Shown: piece by piece, positions 52,416 through 64,000 of the stretch
How positions within the stretch are numbered: the stretch's first letter is position 1
Layout: every line of letters begins with the position of its first letter
Assembly: GCA_947846985.1 (NCBI GenBank)
Contig: CANTUZ010000001.1
Span: forward strand, 187,721,455 to 187,785,454
Origin: Fratercula arctica
Taxonomy: Eukaryota > Chordata > Aves > Charadriiformes > Alcidae
Direction of reading: 5' to 3'
DNA length: 64,000 nt
The notes under the pieces: generated by a model
What the model was told of the DNA's origin: nothing
Database searches by the model: none
What the model saw: only the letters and a program-made list of their open reading frames with translations
Translations under genes and position numbers: made by a program

Positions 52416-53459
52416 GATAAATAGCAAAACTGCTAGTTCCTCGCACAGTGTCCTGCTTTTTCTCTTTCTGGGAGCTTTCTTAGGGGCGGGTGGCATATGC
52501 GTGTTTGAGGGATTCCAAAGGAAAATTGTATTTGTGGCAAATTCTTGGTTTCTTTGAAGCATGAAAAAGGACCTTGGTTATTACGGGCAATATGCTTGTA
52601 TTTGGGGAATATATGGAATGGAATTAATACCTTTTCCTGTATAATTTATATTATACTCAGGCATTATTTTTTTTTTAACAGGATTAAAACTTTTATTGTG
52701 CTTGTGATAAAAATCAGATATCAGCTTATTCTTCTGCAGGATAACTAGCAAGGGTACGAGTTTGGTGGAAGATTATCACTGTTGCAGTGGACTTTGCTTT
52801 GACTGTTAAGGCTCAGTGAGGTACTATGTCACTGCTATACTGAATCAGCAGTAACTTATGTCATGTTAGCCACTCTGAATCAGGCAGTCATGTCTTTATC
52901 TTGAAATTGCTTATTCTTCCTTCTTATCTACTGTGATTATTTGATTCCCTTCCCCTGAAGAAGGCTGTTTGTTTTGGGGGCAGACGAGCCGTAACGCACG
53001 CGGCATCCCTGCTGCTGGGAAGCCGAACCTTATCTGAGTGCTCTTCGCCCGTCTTTCTGGCCTGTTCGCATTTGATAAGCCTTTGGCGAATCCAGCATCA
53101 AAGAATAATTAAAAAAAAAAAAAAAAATAAGAAAAAGATTCAGCGTGCTGCAATTTTCACTTCAAGCGTAAACACAATTAAAACTGACTTTTAAATACAG
53201 TTTTGGTCAGATTTTCTCCATACGTCTTCGAACTAGTATCCTGTTTCTTTTGACGTGGCTGCACACTGATTAGAGCAGGATGTAATTCTTGTTGCTTGAT
53301 TCTTAATAATTTATGTAGTGCATATGTCCCAGGTAAACATTGCAGGCCATGCTTGTCAAGCAAAAACGTCAGAATGCTTTATATTATAATTTTCACTGTT
53401 GGTAAAAAATTGCAGGCATCCATCTGAGACCTAATCAAACCCCTCTGATTTTTTTCCTG

Positions 53460-53499
53460 AATTTGAACTAATTTGAATTAGTAATTTGAACTAATTTGA
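53460..53499. repeat. 23-bp-period duplication with internal palindrome
   Basis: The 17-base string AATTTGAACTAATTTGA occurs at 53460-53476 and again at 53483-53499. Between them, ACTAATT and AATTAGT form a short hairpin around TG. Confidence 0.85.
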
Positions 53500-54730
53500 G
53501 TTTTTTTGAGCTAATTCTTGATGCACTTTCTCATTTGAAGTGTTACGCCATCCGTCTTCAGCTGAGTCATCTTGGTTTTCGTTGAAATGTCCCAAAATGC
53601 AAGTAAAATGACAGCATGAGATCTGTAAACGGGAGAGGTTTTCACAGCTGTGTGTTCTAAGCATTGAGGGGGTTAAAAAGACTGAAGAAATTACCAGTAA
53701 ATCCCAAAGTGCGTGATGAAAATGAGTTACCAAGGGAGAACAATAGGCACAATATGGCCTTTATGCATCATCTATTCCTAAATGGGGTTTATTAAAAAAT
53801 CAGCACTGGCAATAACATGAGGGTTTTTTTGCTTTGTTTTTTCAAAGCTTTTGTGAATGGATTAAAACCAATCTGATTTAGTGTGGATTTTTTTTTCCCC
53901 AATCGATCACCCAGTGGGATACTGTCACTGGTTTAAGGCTGATCATAAAGTACCACAAAAACTGGCTCCAGATGTGATACGAATCGAACGGATCTCCGTG
54001 ATGGGGAAAATAATAGTATAAATGTTGGTACTAAAACTTCTGCATGACGTAAAGAAATAATAAGGTGATTAAAAACAATGACTGGGCATTTTCCCAGAAC
54101 AAGCTGGATCTATTGGTGAGTTGAGGTCAAACAAACTGGTTTTCAGTACCAACCAGACGCGGGCTTAGACAGCCAGTGAGAGAAATGTGGTTCTGCAGGT
54201 GTGATTTGCACCTCACAAAATAGGGTTTTAAAAAGGTTTTAGATATTTAGATCAAACACCTTAACCCGAGTTGACAGAGGGCTGCTGTGATAGGAAGGAG
54301 GAGTGTGGCATGTAAAGCAGAGTAACCTTCCAGAGGGACTGGCACTTCCTACTGTGGAGTGAGTTTGTTTTTCCATGCCTGAAGTCAATATTTTTAAAAG
54401 GAAGTTGAAACGCTGGAGAAGATAGTGGAAAAATGATTTGAGGGCTGGAGAGAAGCATCAGAATAAGAGATTTCGCTTGGGAGGCGACTGGATTACAGTA
54501 AGGAGGTATTGTCATGGGGGAGAAATAAATGCCCTTTTAATCATGAAAGGAATAATAAGAATAGATGACTAGAAGCAGAGGGCAAACTCAATTTAGTCAT
54601 TATTAGGCATTAATTTTTAATGTACTGTGGATCAGCTGCTATCGGAACCTTTGGGTTTTCCCATGTCTGAAAGTCTTTAAATTGTATGGTGAAATAGGAG
54701 TCACTGGTGTTCAGACAGCCTGAAATCTGG

Positions 54731-54788
54731 GGGTTGGAACTAGATGATCTTTAAGGTCCCTTCTAACCCGAACCATTCTATGATAAAT
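54731..54788 (+). mobile_element. CR1 LINE, 3' terminal fragment
   Basis: The 58 bases match the end of the CR1 copy at 52365-52422 with about five differences and share its ending ATGATAAAT. This is the end of the same or a closely related CR1 subfamily in the same orientation. Confidence 0.85.
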
Positions 54789-57700
54789 CCGTTTTCAGTG
54801 GGGCAGTGGACTGTGCGACGGCAGCCGTCAGAGTAATTACAGGCGCTTTCACCAAACAGCCCAGTGGTCACTTCTAGTGGTAAGTTTTATTAAGATGAAG
54901 TGTGGGGCTTCTTTTTTTTCCCCCCCCCTCTTTTGATGTTGTACGGATGTGCACGCCCCCAGCATTTGGTAGCTGTGGTAGTGCAAGCCCATCACCCTGT
55001 GTGTCTCACTGGGCTTCCAGGCTTGAATGGCCTCGCAGTTGGGGCAAGCGTCATTTCAGTATCCTCAGTGGAGTAGATAACTGTGGTTTCGTCAAAGGGA
55101 GAGCTAGTCTGTCATATAGAAATATTCATGTTAAATCTGATTTTGGTGTTTCATGGTTTTTTTTTTTTTTTGCATTTTGTTGAAGCTCGATGTACAAATC
55201 AAATCATAAAATCCTTTATGAACAGGAGCATTTGAACTATTATAACACTACCACACCATTAGCCAGGAAGCAAGAGAAGAGACTTAATAGGCCAGGCTAG
55301 AATATTTAATACAGAATAAGTAGTTGAGGAAGCGGATGTTATAATTTTACTCCAAAATAATTAAAATAAACTTGATTATTTTATATAACAAGCTGTATTT
55401 TCATCCCGTGTTGGCACTTGCATGGTTTCGGGATGCCACGTTAATCTGTACTAAGACACACCTCTTCTAAAAATGTGCAACCCTGCTTGTTTTTCCTGAC
55501 ATAACAGTTCGGCTTTCTATTCATATCCTAAGAAGGAGAGAGTCCCACAAATGAAACAGTTTCTGGTGATTTTATTTATCCTTTCAAAGTGCAGCAGAAA
55601 GACGGATTTAATAGTAATTAAGTACAACTGGCTTGTGATGAGGCAGACAGGAGGAAACCTTTGGGCTGATAAGGGTAGAGAAATCAGAAAAAATGATTTC
55701 CTAAAAGTGTGAATAATAAATATGTGGGTATGAGCTCCGGGTTGAATCTAGCTCAGTCAGTGTCTGTAGAGTATTATTTCCTTTCTGCGGGACATCCCCC
55801 TTCAGCTGCACTGGAGCAAGGCCCCACACTGTTACCGGGTGAACATCTAGAGGAGGGAGGGTTAGAAACCTACAGCAGGAAAGAAAGCAAGTAGTGTTGT
55901 CCTCCTGGGCCCCCGAGGTCAGCGAGCCCAGGAGAACCACAGCTGGAGGAGGAAAACCACATCACCTTGGTTAGGAGCTGGTGGTTGTGACAAAGTTGCG
56001 TTCTGGGGAACGTGGTGTTTTTCTTCTCTTTATTCTGACGTTCCTACTGAATATTTACCTAGGATCTTAATTAATGTGAGATTTGTGACCACGTAGTAGG
56101 CTTCTCTGAGAGCCCAGAGCCTGAAACACCACACGCGGTGGTGGCCATCTGGAGCGGGGAAGAGCGAGGCTGACGTGAGGCACTGGCCAAGGCCAGGTTA
56201 CTCCCTCACAGTCAGGGTTTGTGCATGCACGGGCAGCAGGACGGAGCGGACGTGTTCCAAGTGTCTCCTTTCTTCCTGTAAACTTTGGATAACAGCACTT
56301 CATCCACCACTCTGAAGACACAGAACTGAGAGGTTTCTGAGCAGGTGGATGCTATGGTGATCTGGTCCACCTCAGATGCATTTACTGACGCGTGCATTGC
56401 ACAGGCTTCGGTAAATAAAGCGCTCAGACCACTTCTGTCTCATTGAACCCTCATTTTATGAAAAATCTCTGGTATTTAACTGTGCAAGAAAGCTGGGTGT
56501 GACTCCATAAGCAGAAATACTGAGGGAGATGAAGAGGTGGAGCAGGCTTCTCGGGTTTAGGCTGTGCTGTCCTGGGGTGGTGGTTGGTTGCTGTCAGTGA
56601 AGCTCATCTCATCTTTCTGATCTTCCCTTTCTGGCCTTCCTGACCTTGCCGATCTGTGCTGGGCACCGCTGCAGTGTGCTCCAATAGGTTGCAACATGAG
56701 AAATAAGTAACTTCTTATTCCCACGGTCTCAAATCCAAGTAGCAGCAGAAAACATTTGCCTGTTATTAAAATGTAACTAATGGTCGCTTTTTTCCTGCTG
56801 GAGACATTTGGCCATACGGAGCTGCCTGTGCGTGGACCTACGGTGACAAACCACCCTTAGGACAGAAGGCTTCATGTTGGTGTGGGGCTGGGACCAGACA
56901 CCTGGAGGTTTGTCCTCCTTGGCCAGGGAGTGTGGCTGCTGGCATCTGTGCCATGTGCTTGGTTGCCGTAGCCACCGTGCGTGTCACAGTGTGTGTGTTT
57001 GCTGTGATAGCATCTTGACAGCGCAGTCAGGAGGTGCCGTTCCCCTTCACCAATTTAAGCCTGGGAAGCTAATCATGAGGGTTGGAAAACATTAACCTGA
57101 TGAAGGCCAGGGAATTTCAAATGGACTAAAAGTGAGGGAACAGCTTCTTTCTTTTGAGAAGAACTGAAGGACAGTTATTTTTACGTTTGTGGACTTGCTC
57201 GTAGTTGCTTGGCCTTCTGTCAAAGTCATCTGCTCTCATGATGGGTTTCTCTGTAAGCGTCTGCTCTGTGAACCACAGAAGTGAGTGTGGTGATGTGACC
57301 ACGGAAAACCTGGAGCAAAATTCCTATGCCACCAAAAGGGGATGGAGAAACTCTTAACTCCCTGCTAGTGTGGTATGGACTTCTTTTTTCTTTTTTTTTT
57401 TTTTCTGTATGAACCTTCTGGCAAGGTCATCAATAATTCTGCATATGGATTTCATAGAATAAACCACATCAGTTACACATAGATAGTTTGCCTGCTGACG
57501 CCAAATCACTTGTCTTTTAATTTTTGTGTTTCTAAGAATGTAAGGGAAGTCCTTTCTAAATACTGAGTTTATTCTTTGCAGTCCCTAATGGAATTAAACA
57601 GTATTTTGTTTACTGTTAACCTCTGTCTTCAGCTGTATCAGTTACGGCACCGCCAAGCATTTGTAGCGCTGCTGAGCCTCCAGATGGGGTTTGGATGTGA

Positions 57701-58531
57701 GAGGTTTCTTTGGCCTGCTTTTTTGGGTTTGGCAAAAAATTAGTTGTTGCCTGGCTATAGGGTAATATTCAAGAGGTTATTGTACAGCGGATTGTAACCA
57801 TTTTAAGGACGTATTTTCAGCATGGTATGCTTGGAAATTCTCTCTTAAATTTTTATGGAAAAGAATATAACGTGCATGAAAGGAGCATGCCATTTTGGAC
57901 AAGAGTCTTTATTGATGAAACTTTGGATTCCTGCAACAAAATGGGGGGGAAATCCCTAACAGAACTTGACAGATCATTTCCTGATGGACACAGAGTACAA
58001 TGATACAGGAGGACATTTGTTTTCTACGAATTTTGGCATTTCTTTGTAAGTTTGAATTTTTTGATTGAGCTTAATTTTTCAATCAGCATCAAATGCAGGA
58101 AACTGAGTGAAGTTTGTAGCAGATGCTAGGTTTTCAAAAAGTACTCCTTTAAGAAACTGACTTTCATACTAAAAAAGCTCTAGAAGATTTGCAGCCAATA
58201 TTTCAGGGGAAATATGTAAGCCAGAGCCTTCAAAATAATATTTGATAAATTGAGTTTACTGTAATGCTGGCTGATATGCTACCACGGAGTTGTACTGCCA
58301 GCTTCTAACTGAAGTCTAATGTCCTCCGTGTGCCGATGAAAATCTTCAGAAGTGCTCCTAAAACTGCGTACGTGTAGCGGGATTTTCTCAAAGGATCCAC
58401 TGAGTGCCCGTACAAATTTAGCCCAAAAGAACATTAACCGCCTTGTTCACAGAGGTCGCAGGTCCTAATTGTCTGAGAGGCTGTGAAAATACTACGATTC
58501 TAAATTAAAAGGAAAAATGCAAAACAGAATT

Positions 58532-58543
58532 CCCCCCCCCCCC
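58532..58543. repeat. Poly(C) run of 12
   Basis: Twelve consecutive C residues in AT-rich sequence of ST7 intron 1. Confidence 0.9.
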
Positions 58544-59194
58544 AGTTATTTTGTAAACAAAGCAAATGCAAAAATCTAGGTGGTAAATTTGCGTTTGTGA
58601 AAGACGCAAGAAGTGCTAAGAGGTGTCAGTGTCTGAAGGACTGAGAAGAGAGAAATACATAATTCTGTACCAAATTTACATACATTAAATGAAAGACAGA
58701 AGGATGGGATGCCTGCCTGGAGAACACCACCTAGCAGGAATTAGGAAGATGGCGTTGGACAAAACAGGGATTTTTGGGGGTGCCTGTGTTTTAAAATGGA
58801 TACTGAAAACTGCAGCATCTCTGAGAGGAATTACGCAGAGTCTAGGAAAAATACATGGATGGCATAAGGAAGCTCAAACCGTTTTTCTAATCACAGAAAA
58901 GCTACAGAAGCAACTTGACAGTAGCTAGGGAAGAGTAAGAGCTTTAATCCAGTTGACAAACATATAGCGACCTTCCTAAATATTTGGAGCTAAAATGTAC
59001 GTGTTGCACTTGGCAGAGCTGGGGCCAAATCATCTGTGGTCTGAAGAAGCAGCCTGGCTGTGAGACACGCTGCGTGCCGTGCCCTCGCTTTGATAGAAAC
59101 CAAGAATTGAGAGGTGGTGGCTCCCGCTGCAAACAGTATGGTGGGAAGGAAATAGCAGGTACTAAAATAGCCTTTAATATAGGGGAGACAAATC

Positions 59195-59245
59195 ATAGAG
59201 GAGTGGGTGGTTGCAAGCTGAATCCAGAGGAATTCACATGGAAAG
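59195..59245 (+). mobile_element. Possible ancient CR1-type LINE relic
   Basis: A short segment (GGTTGCAAGCTGAATCCAGA, then GGAATTCACATGGAAAGTAT and GTTTTTAATAG) resembles the segment I recall from old sauropsid CR1 elements, where an AAGCTGAA string leads to a GGAAATAAGG string and then TTTTTAACAG. It is too short and decayed to be certain. Confidence 0.35.
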
Positions 59246-62200
59246 TATGTTTTTAATAGAGATTTTTGAAGATGTGTGGGTTTGGACCCGGCTGCTAGGG
59301 CAGGTGATGGTTTTACAGCTTTGGCTGTCATGGTATCACGACCGTCAGTGTGATGAGGATTGCCAAGCTCAATAGAGGGGGAATGGGAGTGAAACCTAAC
59401 AGCCTGTGATCAACAGGAGAGCTGACTAGTAGAAACGCTATCATGCTGAGATTAAAAAAAAAAAACCCCAACACCCAGCTGGAAGCGATTGCTGACGGTG
59501 TGCGGGTGCGTCGTGCAAGCACCGAGGCTCCCGTCGTCCCTGGATGTGCCAGGACTCCTGTGCCCGTGCCAGAGCGCCGTCCCCACCGGTTCCAGGGTTT
59601 CTGTGTGCAGCTTGGTCAGCTGGGAAGCTCTGTGCTTAGGAGAGAGTTATTTGTCTTGTTGGCAAGAGGTAAAGCAAATAAAACCACCTAAGGGGTGACT
59701 TACATTGGATGACCGAGCGGATTCTTCTGGACTTCAGTCCACGGCAATGAACATCCCCATCAGAAAATGATGAAGATAGTGTCCTTCGTGGGGCAAGTCA
59801 GGATTCAGCTGTCTTATAACAAGGCTAATTATTTAAGAATTTATTTTATATTTAACAAAATAAGCCCTTACTCCAGACATCTGTTGGTATGTTGAATACA
59901 ACTGAGAGTTATGTTAAACTGCACAGGGAGAACCAAGGCACAGGGAAGTAAGACCCCAATCCTGCAAATCTTTAATGGCATGATTTGCAAGCATACGTCC
60001 AGGGGTTTACTGCAAAGGTAATTAACAGACGAGAATTCTTAATGACTGGGGCACGAATAGTGTACCGAGGTACTGCAGGAAGCCTGTAGCAAAACCAGGG
60101 ATAAAGTCCCCAGTCTCTTCAGTCCAAAGGCAAAATGCCCTCTTGCAATTTGATGGTCGCATCTAAGTTTTACCTTTTTTTAACGGAGCTACTTCAGGAA
60201 CATATTTAGGGCATTTGTCAAAGAATTTAAGCTAAAACCTAGCTTGGTCCTGTGGCCAGACTGTGAGGTGCTGGTGGGGATGTTGCTCCTGTGTTGGCTG
60301 TTACAGGGGGTGTCTGTTCCACCTGTTTTTAAATTAGCTCTTTGTGGCACTGGAGGCATCTATTGAAAGATTGTATTATAAACTCCAGCTCGTCCTCGTG
60401 TCTGTGAAGTGTCGTGTGGACCAGTGATGCTGTGTAAATACTAATGAGTGAAAGTTGCTTTGTAAACTCCCAGCACAGGCTAATTGGATTTTTTTGTGTG
60501 TGTGTTTCTTAGTTGGGCGCTGCAGAAGGGCAATCGATTTTAACACCGAGAACACTAAGCTTAAGCAAGGATAATGCATTTAAAGACAAGAGTTAATGTC
60601 ATGCTTTCATCGGACAGAACAAACAAGTTGTTACTGTTAAGCCTGAGGAAAGGACCTAAATTCGAAGTCCAAATCAAAACTCGCCAGCTGCTGTGAGAAG
60701 ACAAAGATTTATTATTGTGGAGTCTAAACTGAAGATTTATCACTGCGGTGGGGTCAATGCTTAAGTGATTAAGTATACTTGAATATACCAATTAGAAGGA
60801 TGAAAGCTATAGGGCAAAAATGAAATGCAGTCATCGTAAGATTTTTCTTCTGCACAGTGTGCCAACTGCAACCATGAGATTTAATTTCCAGCTCACTTTC
60901 TAGAAATAAACTTGGCTTATTAAATGTCAAGCCTGTTAGGTTGGTATGTTAGGTCTTGTGCTCAGCCGCAGGACACTCGGAGATCAGATTTAAAGGACAA
61001 GAAATGTTACCGTCATTTGTTGTTTTATTTTGTAAGACTGACATGCATTTCTCAAGAAAGTGTGCTTGTAACCTGAGAGTTCCGTAGATGTTGATCTTCA
61101 CATAACTAAATGTTTTGATGGCACTGCCTGTATGTTTTACGCTGAGGACTGAAAATGGTTTACAGCGTGGCTTGGTCTGGAGCAAGGTTATATGATCTAC
61201 TAATGCACTTAATCTTCCATGTGAGATTTCTCATGCTATTTTTAATTCCGAAGTGAACTTGATAGCAGCATGCCCAGACGGTATGTTTTATACAAATCTC
61301 AGCTTAGAGTCCCAGACTAGTCATTTCCTCGGAGACAAAGTTAAACCAAGACCCCATTAAGAGAGGGCATGCAGCTGGCCTGTCATACCTGCGCAGGGGA
61401 CGAGGGGACAGAGTGTCCCGAGTGCGACTCAAACCGCTTCTCGAGCAGAAACTGACTCTGCGCAGCAGCAGGATGCTGCGGCCGAGCTGACGAGCCCTCC
61501 CTGCGGAGAGAAGGAGCTGAGGAGGTCTCATGCAGGGCTGCACTGATGCAGACCTACCGCTTTTAGGGGCAGAAGTGTCTCTTCGACAGAGCTTGACTTT
61601 GTGGATTTATCTGCCTGATAGGAGTAGGCTTCTGTACCATGCTGCGTTGGCTGGTATAGCAGTGCCTCCTGGTCCCTGTGTCCATCTGTCCAGCTCTTTG
61701 GGTTAGGGCAAAGGAGGAATGATACAAGCACAGGAGAATTTCCTTAGCAGTAAATATTGCCCTACATACTCCTAACTTGGATTTCCCTCCAGAAATCCTT
61801 GTCAACAGTCCATGGTTTTAAAGTGCTGAGCACAGCTGTGTTAGCAGCAGCCCCAGAAGCCGTGTAGTCTTGGGGGGAACAAAAGCCATGAGGAGCTTTT
61901 GTTGGCTCCAGGACTTATGAAGATGCCCAGACTGCAGGATTTGCCTAGACCTGGCAAGCGAGGATTTGGCCAGTGTTAACAGTCGGGGGTGTTTTGTGGT
62001 TCTGTGGGAACCAGGGTTCTCACCCTTGATGTCCTAGCATAGGTCCCTGCCTCCCGTGAGGAGCAGGTAGGAGCTGTGCTGTGTGAGACTAGAGGTGGAT
62101 GGGGCTCTCTGGGTCCCTGACTCCAGTCCTCAGTCATATTTTACCTTATCTTCCCATAAACCACTGCACTGGAAGATATTTCTGGAACCTGATAGCTCTG

Positions 62201-62919
62201 GTGGTTAGGAACCTTGGTCTTACTCCAGCCCAGATGTAGTCATGGCTGGTGTGCACACATTTGCTCTCATGACAGCTCTCTCATTCAGAAACTGCACCGC
62301 TGCCACGAGGACTCGTTCCCAATGCCTTTACATGGGGTTTTCCCTCCCCGTCCTCCCCTTGTGAGGCTGAGTCAGTTAGGCTGTCCTAGCCTGCTCTGCT
62401 AAAACGGCTGGATGGCCTTGATCATACTAGTAATACTCTGCTCTTTCATTTTTTCATCCATTCATAATTGGGTAACCAGCGTTGTACGCCGTACCCCAAG
62501 GTAAGGCTTCACGAACAGCCTTATGTAGTGTAATTCCTCTTTCTTGCCTTCCACTAGAAATATTTTGCGGTGTAGTCAAATGATTAAAATTTCTTTTTTT
62601 TGTGTCGGTACCTTCTTGGTGGTCGTAGCAGTATGTGGTCTGTAGTAGATGTGGACCTGTCACGCCAGCTGACCAGCTGTGAGCAGAAACCCTTCCTGGT
62701 CCCTTGCCCTTTGCACCATTAACTTTGATCCAGTTTCTCTGGCAGCTCCTACCAGCCGCCTTCTGCACCCTTCTGGTTTTGGTAATGAAAATATTCAGTA
62801 AAGTTCAGTTGACAGCTCACGGGCTCTCCTCGTAGCCCAGTGCTCCCAGGCAAGCTGCAGGTTTCTCCATCTCTGCCAGTTCCTCCCTCTCTTCCTCACG
62901 TCTCCTATTTTAACCAACT

Positions 62920-63050
62920 TCCTAGAGCACTGTCAAATACTTTACTGAAATCCAGACAGTTTAGAGCTACTCATTTTTCTTGACTACAAAACTAGCTATT
63001 TTTTAAGAAAGAGACACATCTGTTTGGTCTGGCATGAATTATTTATTTTA
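62920..63050 (-). mobile_element. Ancient CR1-like LINE, reverse-transcriptase domain fragment
   Basis: On the minus strand 62955-62926 translates to LDFSKVFDSA, a match to the LDFSKAFD motif of the CR1 reverse-transcriptase palm domain. Flanking sequence in the same orientation keeps a decayed upstream part (TGCCAGACCAAACAGATGTG on the minus strand). Frames are broken around it, so this is a fossil, older than the other CR1 copies in the window. Confidence 0.7.
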
Positions 63051-64000
63051 TGTTTTATCCAATTTTTCATTTACCTCTGTTGCTCAATTTATTGTTATCT
63101 TTAAAATTCTGGAGTTTCACCTAGTAGTGCTTTGTCAGCACTGCAGTAGGTTGGGTCTGTATATCAAATATAGAAATATGAGGTATTCTGGCATAGCATG
63201 GGGAGTTTCATCAGTTTCTTAAAACTCTCTTGGTGCTGGGCTTGATTTTCAAATGCCACTTGTTTCAGTGAGATGATTTATGCATATTCCCTTCATCTCA
63301 CACTCAGCCGTGTCTTGAACGTGTTAAGCTCTTTGAATTATACCTCTGTTTCTCCTGTCACAATATCTCTTTTCTTGCACTTTTATATTTCTTTTTCCTT
63401 CACATTCGACAGTTTTGTTCCCATTCAAAAGCAAAGTAAGTATTCACTTTGGTTTTGGGACTACTGTATCCTATTTCTTACCTTGCTGTCTCATTTTTTA
63501 TTTTGTTGAAGTAATCTTACTGGTTTACTGGGTTTATTTTGATATATATATTAAGTGTTTTTATACAACTCTTAAGGTATAACTCAGTCTGACTTTTAGC
63601 AGATACAGTTTTATGTGTGTGCCTTTTGTCCTTGCCAAAGCAGATGGGAATGTTTGAACATCCCAGGTCTTGGGGGTGTTACTTGTACAGGACTGGTGTT
63701 GCTTTGTATTAAAGCCTCGGCTGATAGATTGGTATCTACGAGGTAGAAATGGAATTTTACTTTCCATGACTATTTTGAGAAAGTCTGTGTTGCAATTCTG
63801 GCCTCCTTGAAGCAGATGGCAAAGCTCCTGCTGACTCTGATGAAATTACTGTGTTGCTCTGAGAGTTTTTTGACATTAGGGCCCGGTAGAAGAAGGTGTT
63901 TAACATGGATGACTCCCAAAACACCCCCCAGCAATTTGAAATAAGTCTGCACATTTGCTGCCTTCCTGTGTTTGGAACATCATAGGTATCAAGAAACTGA

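Larger units (their letters stand above)
51560..64000 (+). other. ST7: ST7 intron 1 (5' part; continues past the window)
   Basis: This runs from the donor GTAGGA to the window end with no convincing second ST7 exon: no frame carries the SMFLNTLTPKFY-like continuation expected from the human protein. It contains two CR1 copies on the + strand (52.2 and 54.7 kb), an ancient CR1 reverse-transcriptase fragment on the minus strand (62.9 kb), a possible old CR1 piece at 59.2 kb and several homopolymer runs. The many short open frames have no recognisable similarity. Confidence 0.85.

Overview
The window is vertebrate nuclear DNA, almost certainly from a bird. Its genes are split by GT-AG introns into small coding exons, it has two CpG-rich promoters, and its only clearly recognisable interspersed repeats are CR1 LINEs. 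Several of these end in the avian ATTCTATG-type tail. There are no Alu, L1 or B elements, no bacterial-style genes and no CRISPR array. CR1 also occurs in crocodilians and turtles, so 'bird' is an inference, and the species cannot be named from the sequence.

Layout: 1-7100 is AT-rich intergenic DNA with short tandem repeats, one CR1 tail and a diverged direct-repeat pair, but no gene. A CpG island at about 7130-7900 holds the promoter and exon 1 of CAPZA2, the actin capping protein (CapZ) alpha-2 subunit. Its ten coding exons run on the + strand from 7288 to 37988. The joined frame is 286 codons with an intact reading frame and phase-matched junctions. Intron 1 is about 15.4 kb; the other eight introns are 0.5-3.6 kb. 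Repeat-poor, AU-rich sequence to about 41.7 kb, with several poly(A) signals, is probably an alternative long 3' UTR. From about 41.7 to 50.9 kb lies intergenic DNA with CR1 fragments and simple repeats. A second CpG-rich promoter at about 50.97-51.6 kb carries the first coding exon of ST7 (51409-51559, + strand). The rest of the window is ST7 intron 1, and the other ST7 exons lie beyond 64000.

The order CAPZA2-ST7 on the same strand is the conserved vertebrate MET-CAPZA2-ST7-WNT2-CFTR neighbourhood. No MET coding sequence is visible upstream. The two genes are not functionally coupled as far as the sequence shows: CAPZA2 caps actin filament barbed ends and ST7 encodes a multi-pass membrane protein.

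I found no undescribed multi-gene system. The points most worth checking are a CR1 copy with a perfect 11-bp target-site duplication, a TISU/YY1 element on the CAPZA2 start codon, a perfect NRF1 palindrome in its promoter, a low-complexity ST7 leader, a 21-bp in-frame minisatellite upstream of CAPZA2, an old diverged repeat pair, two possible G-quadruplexes and a GT-rich tract in CAPZA2 intron 2.
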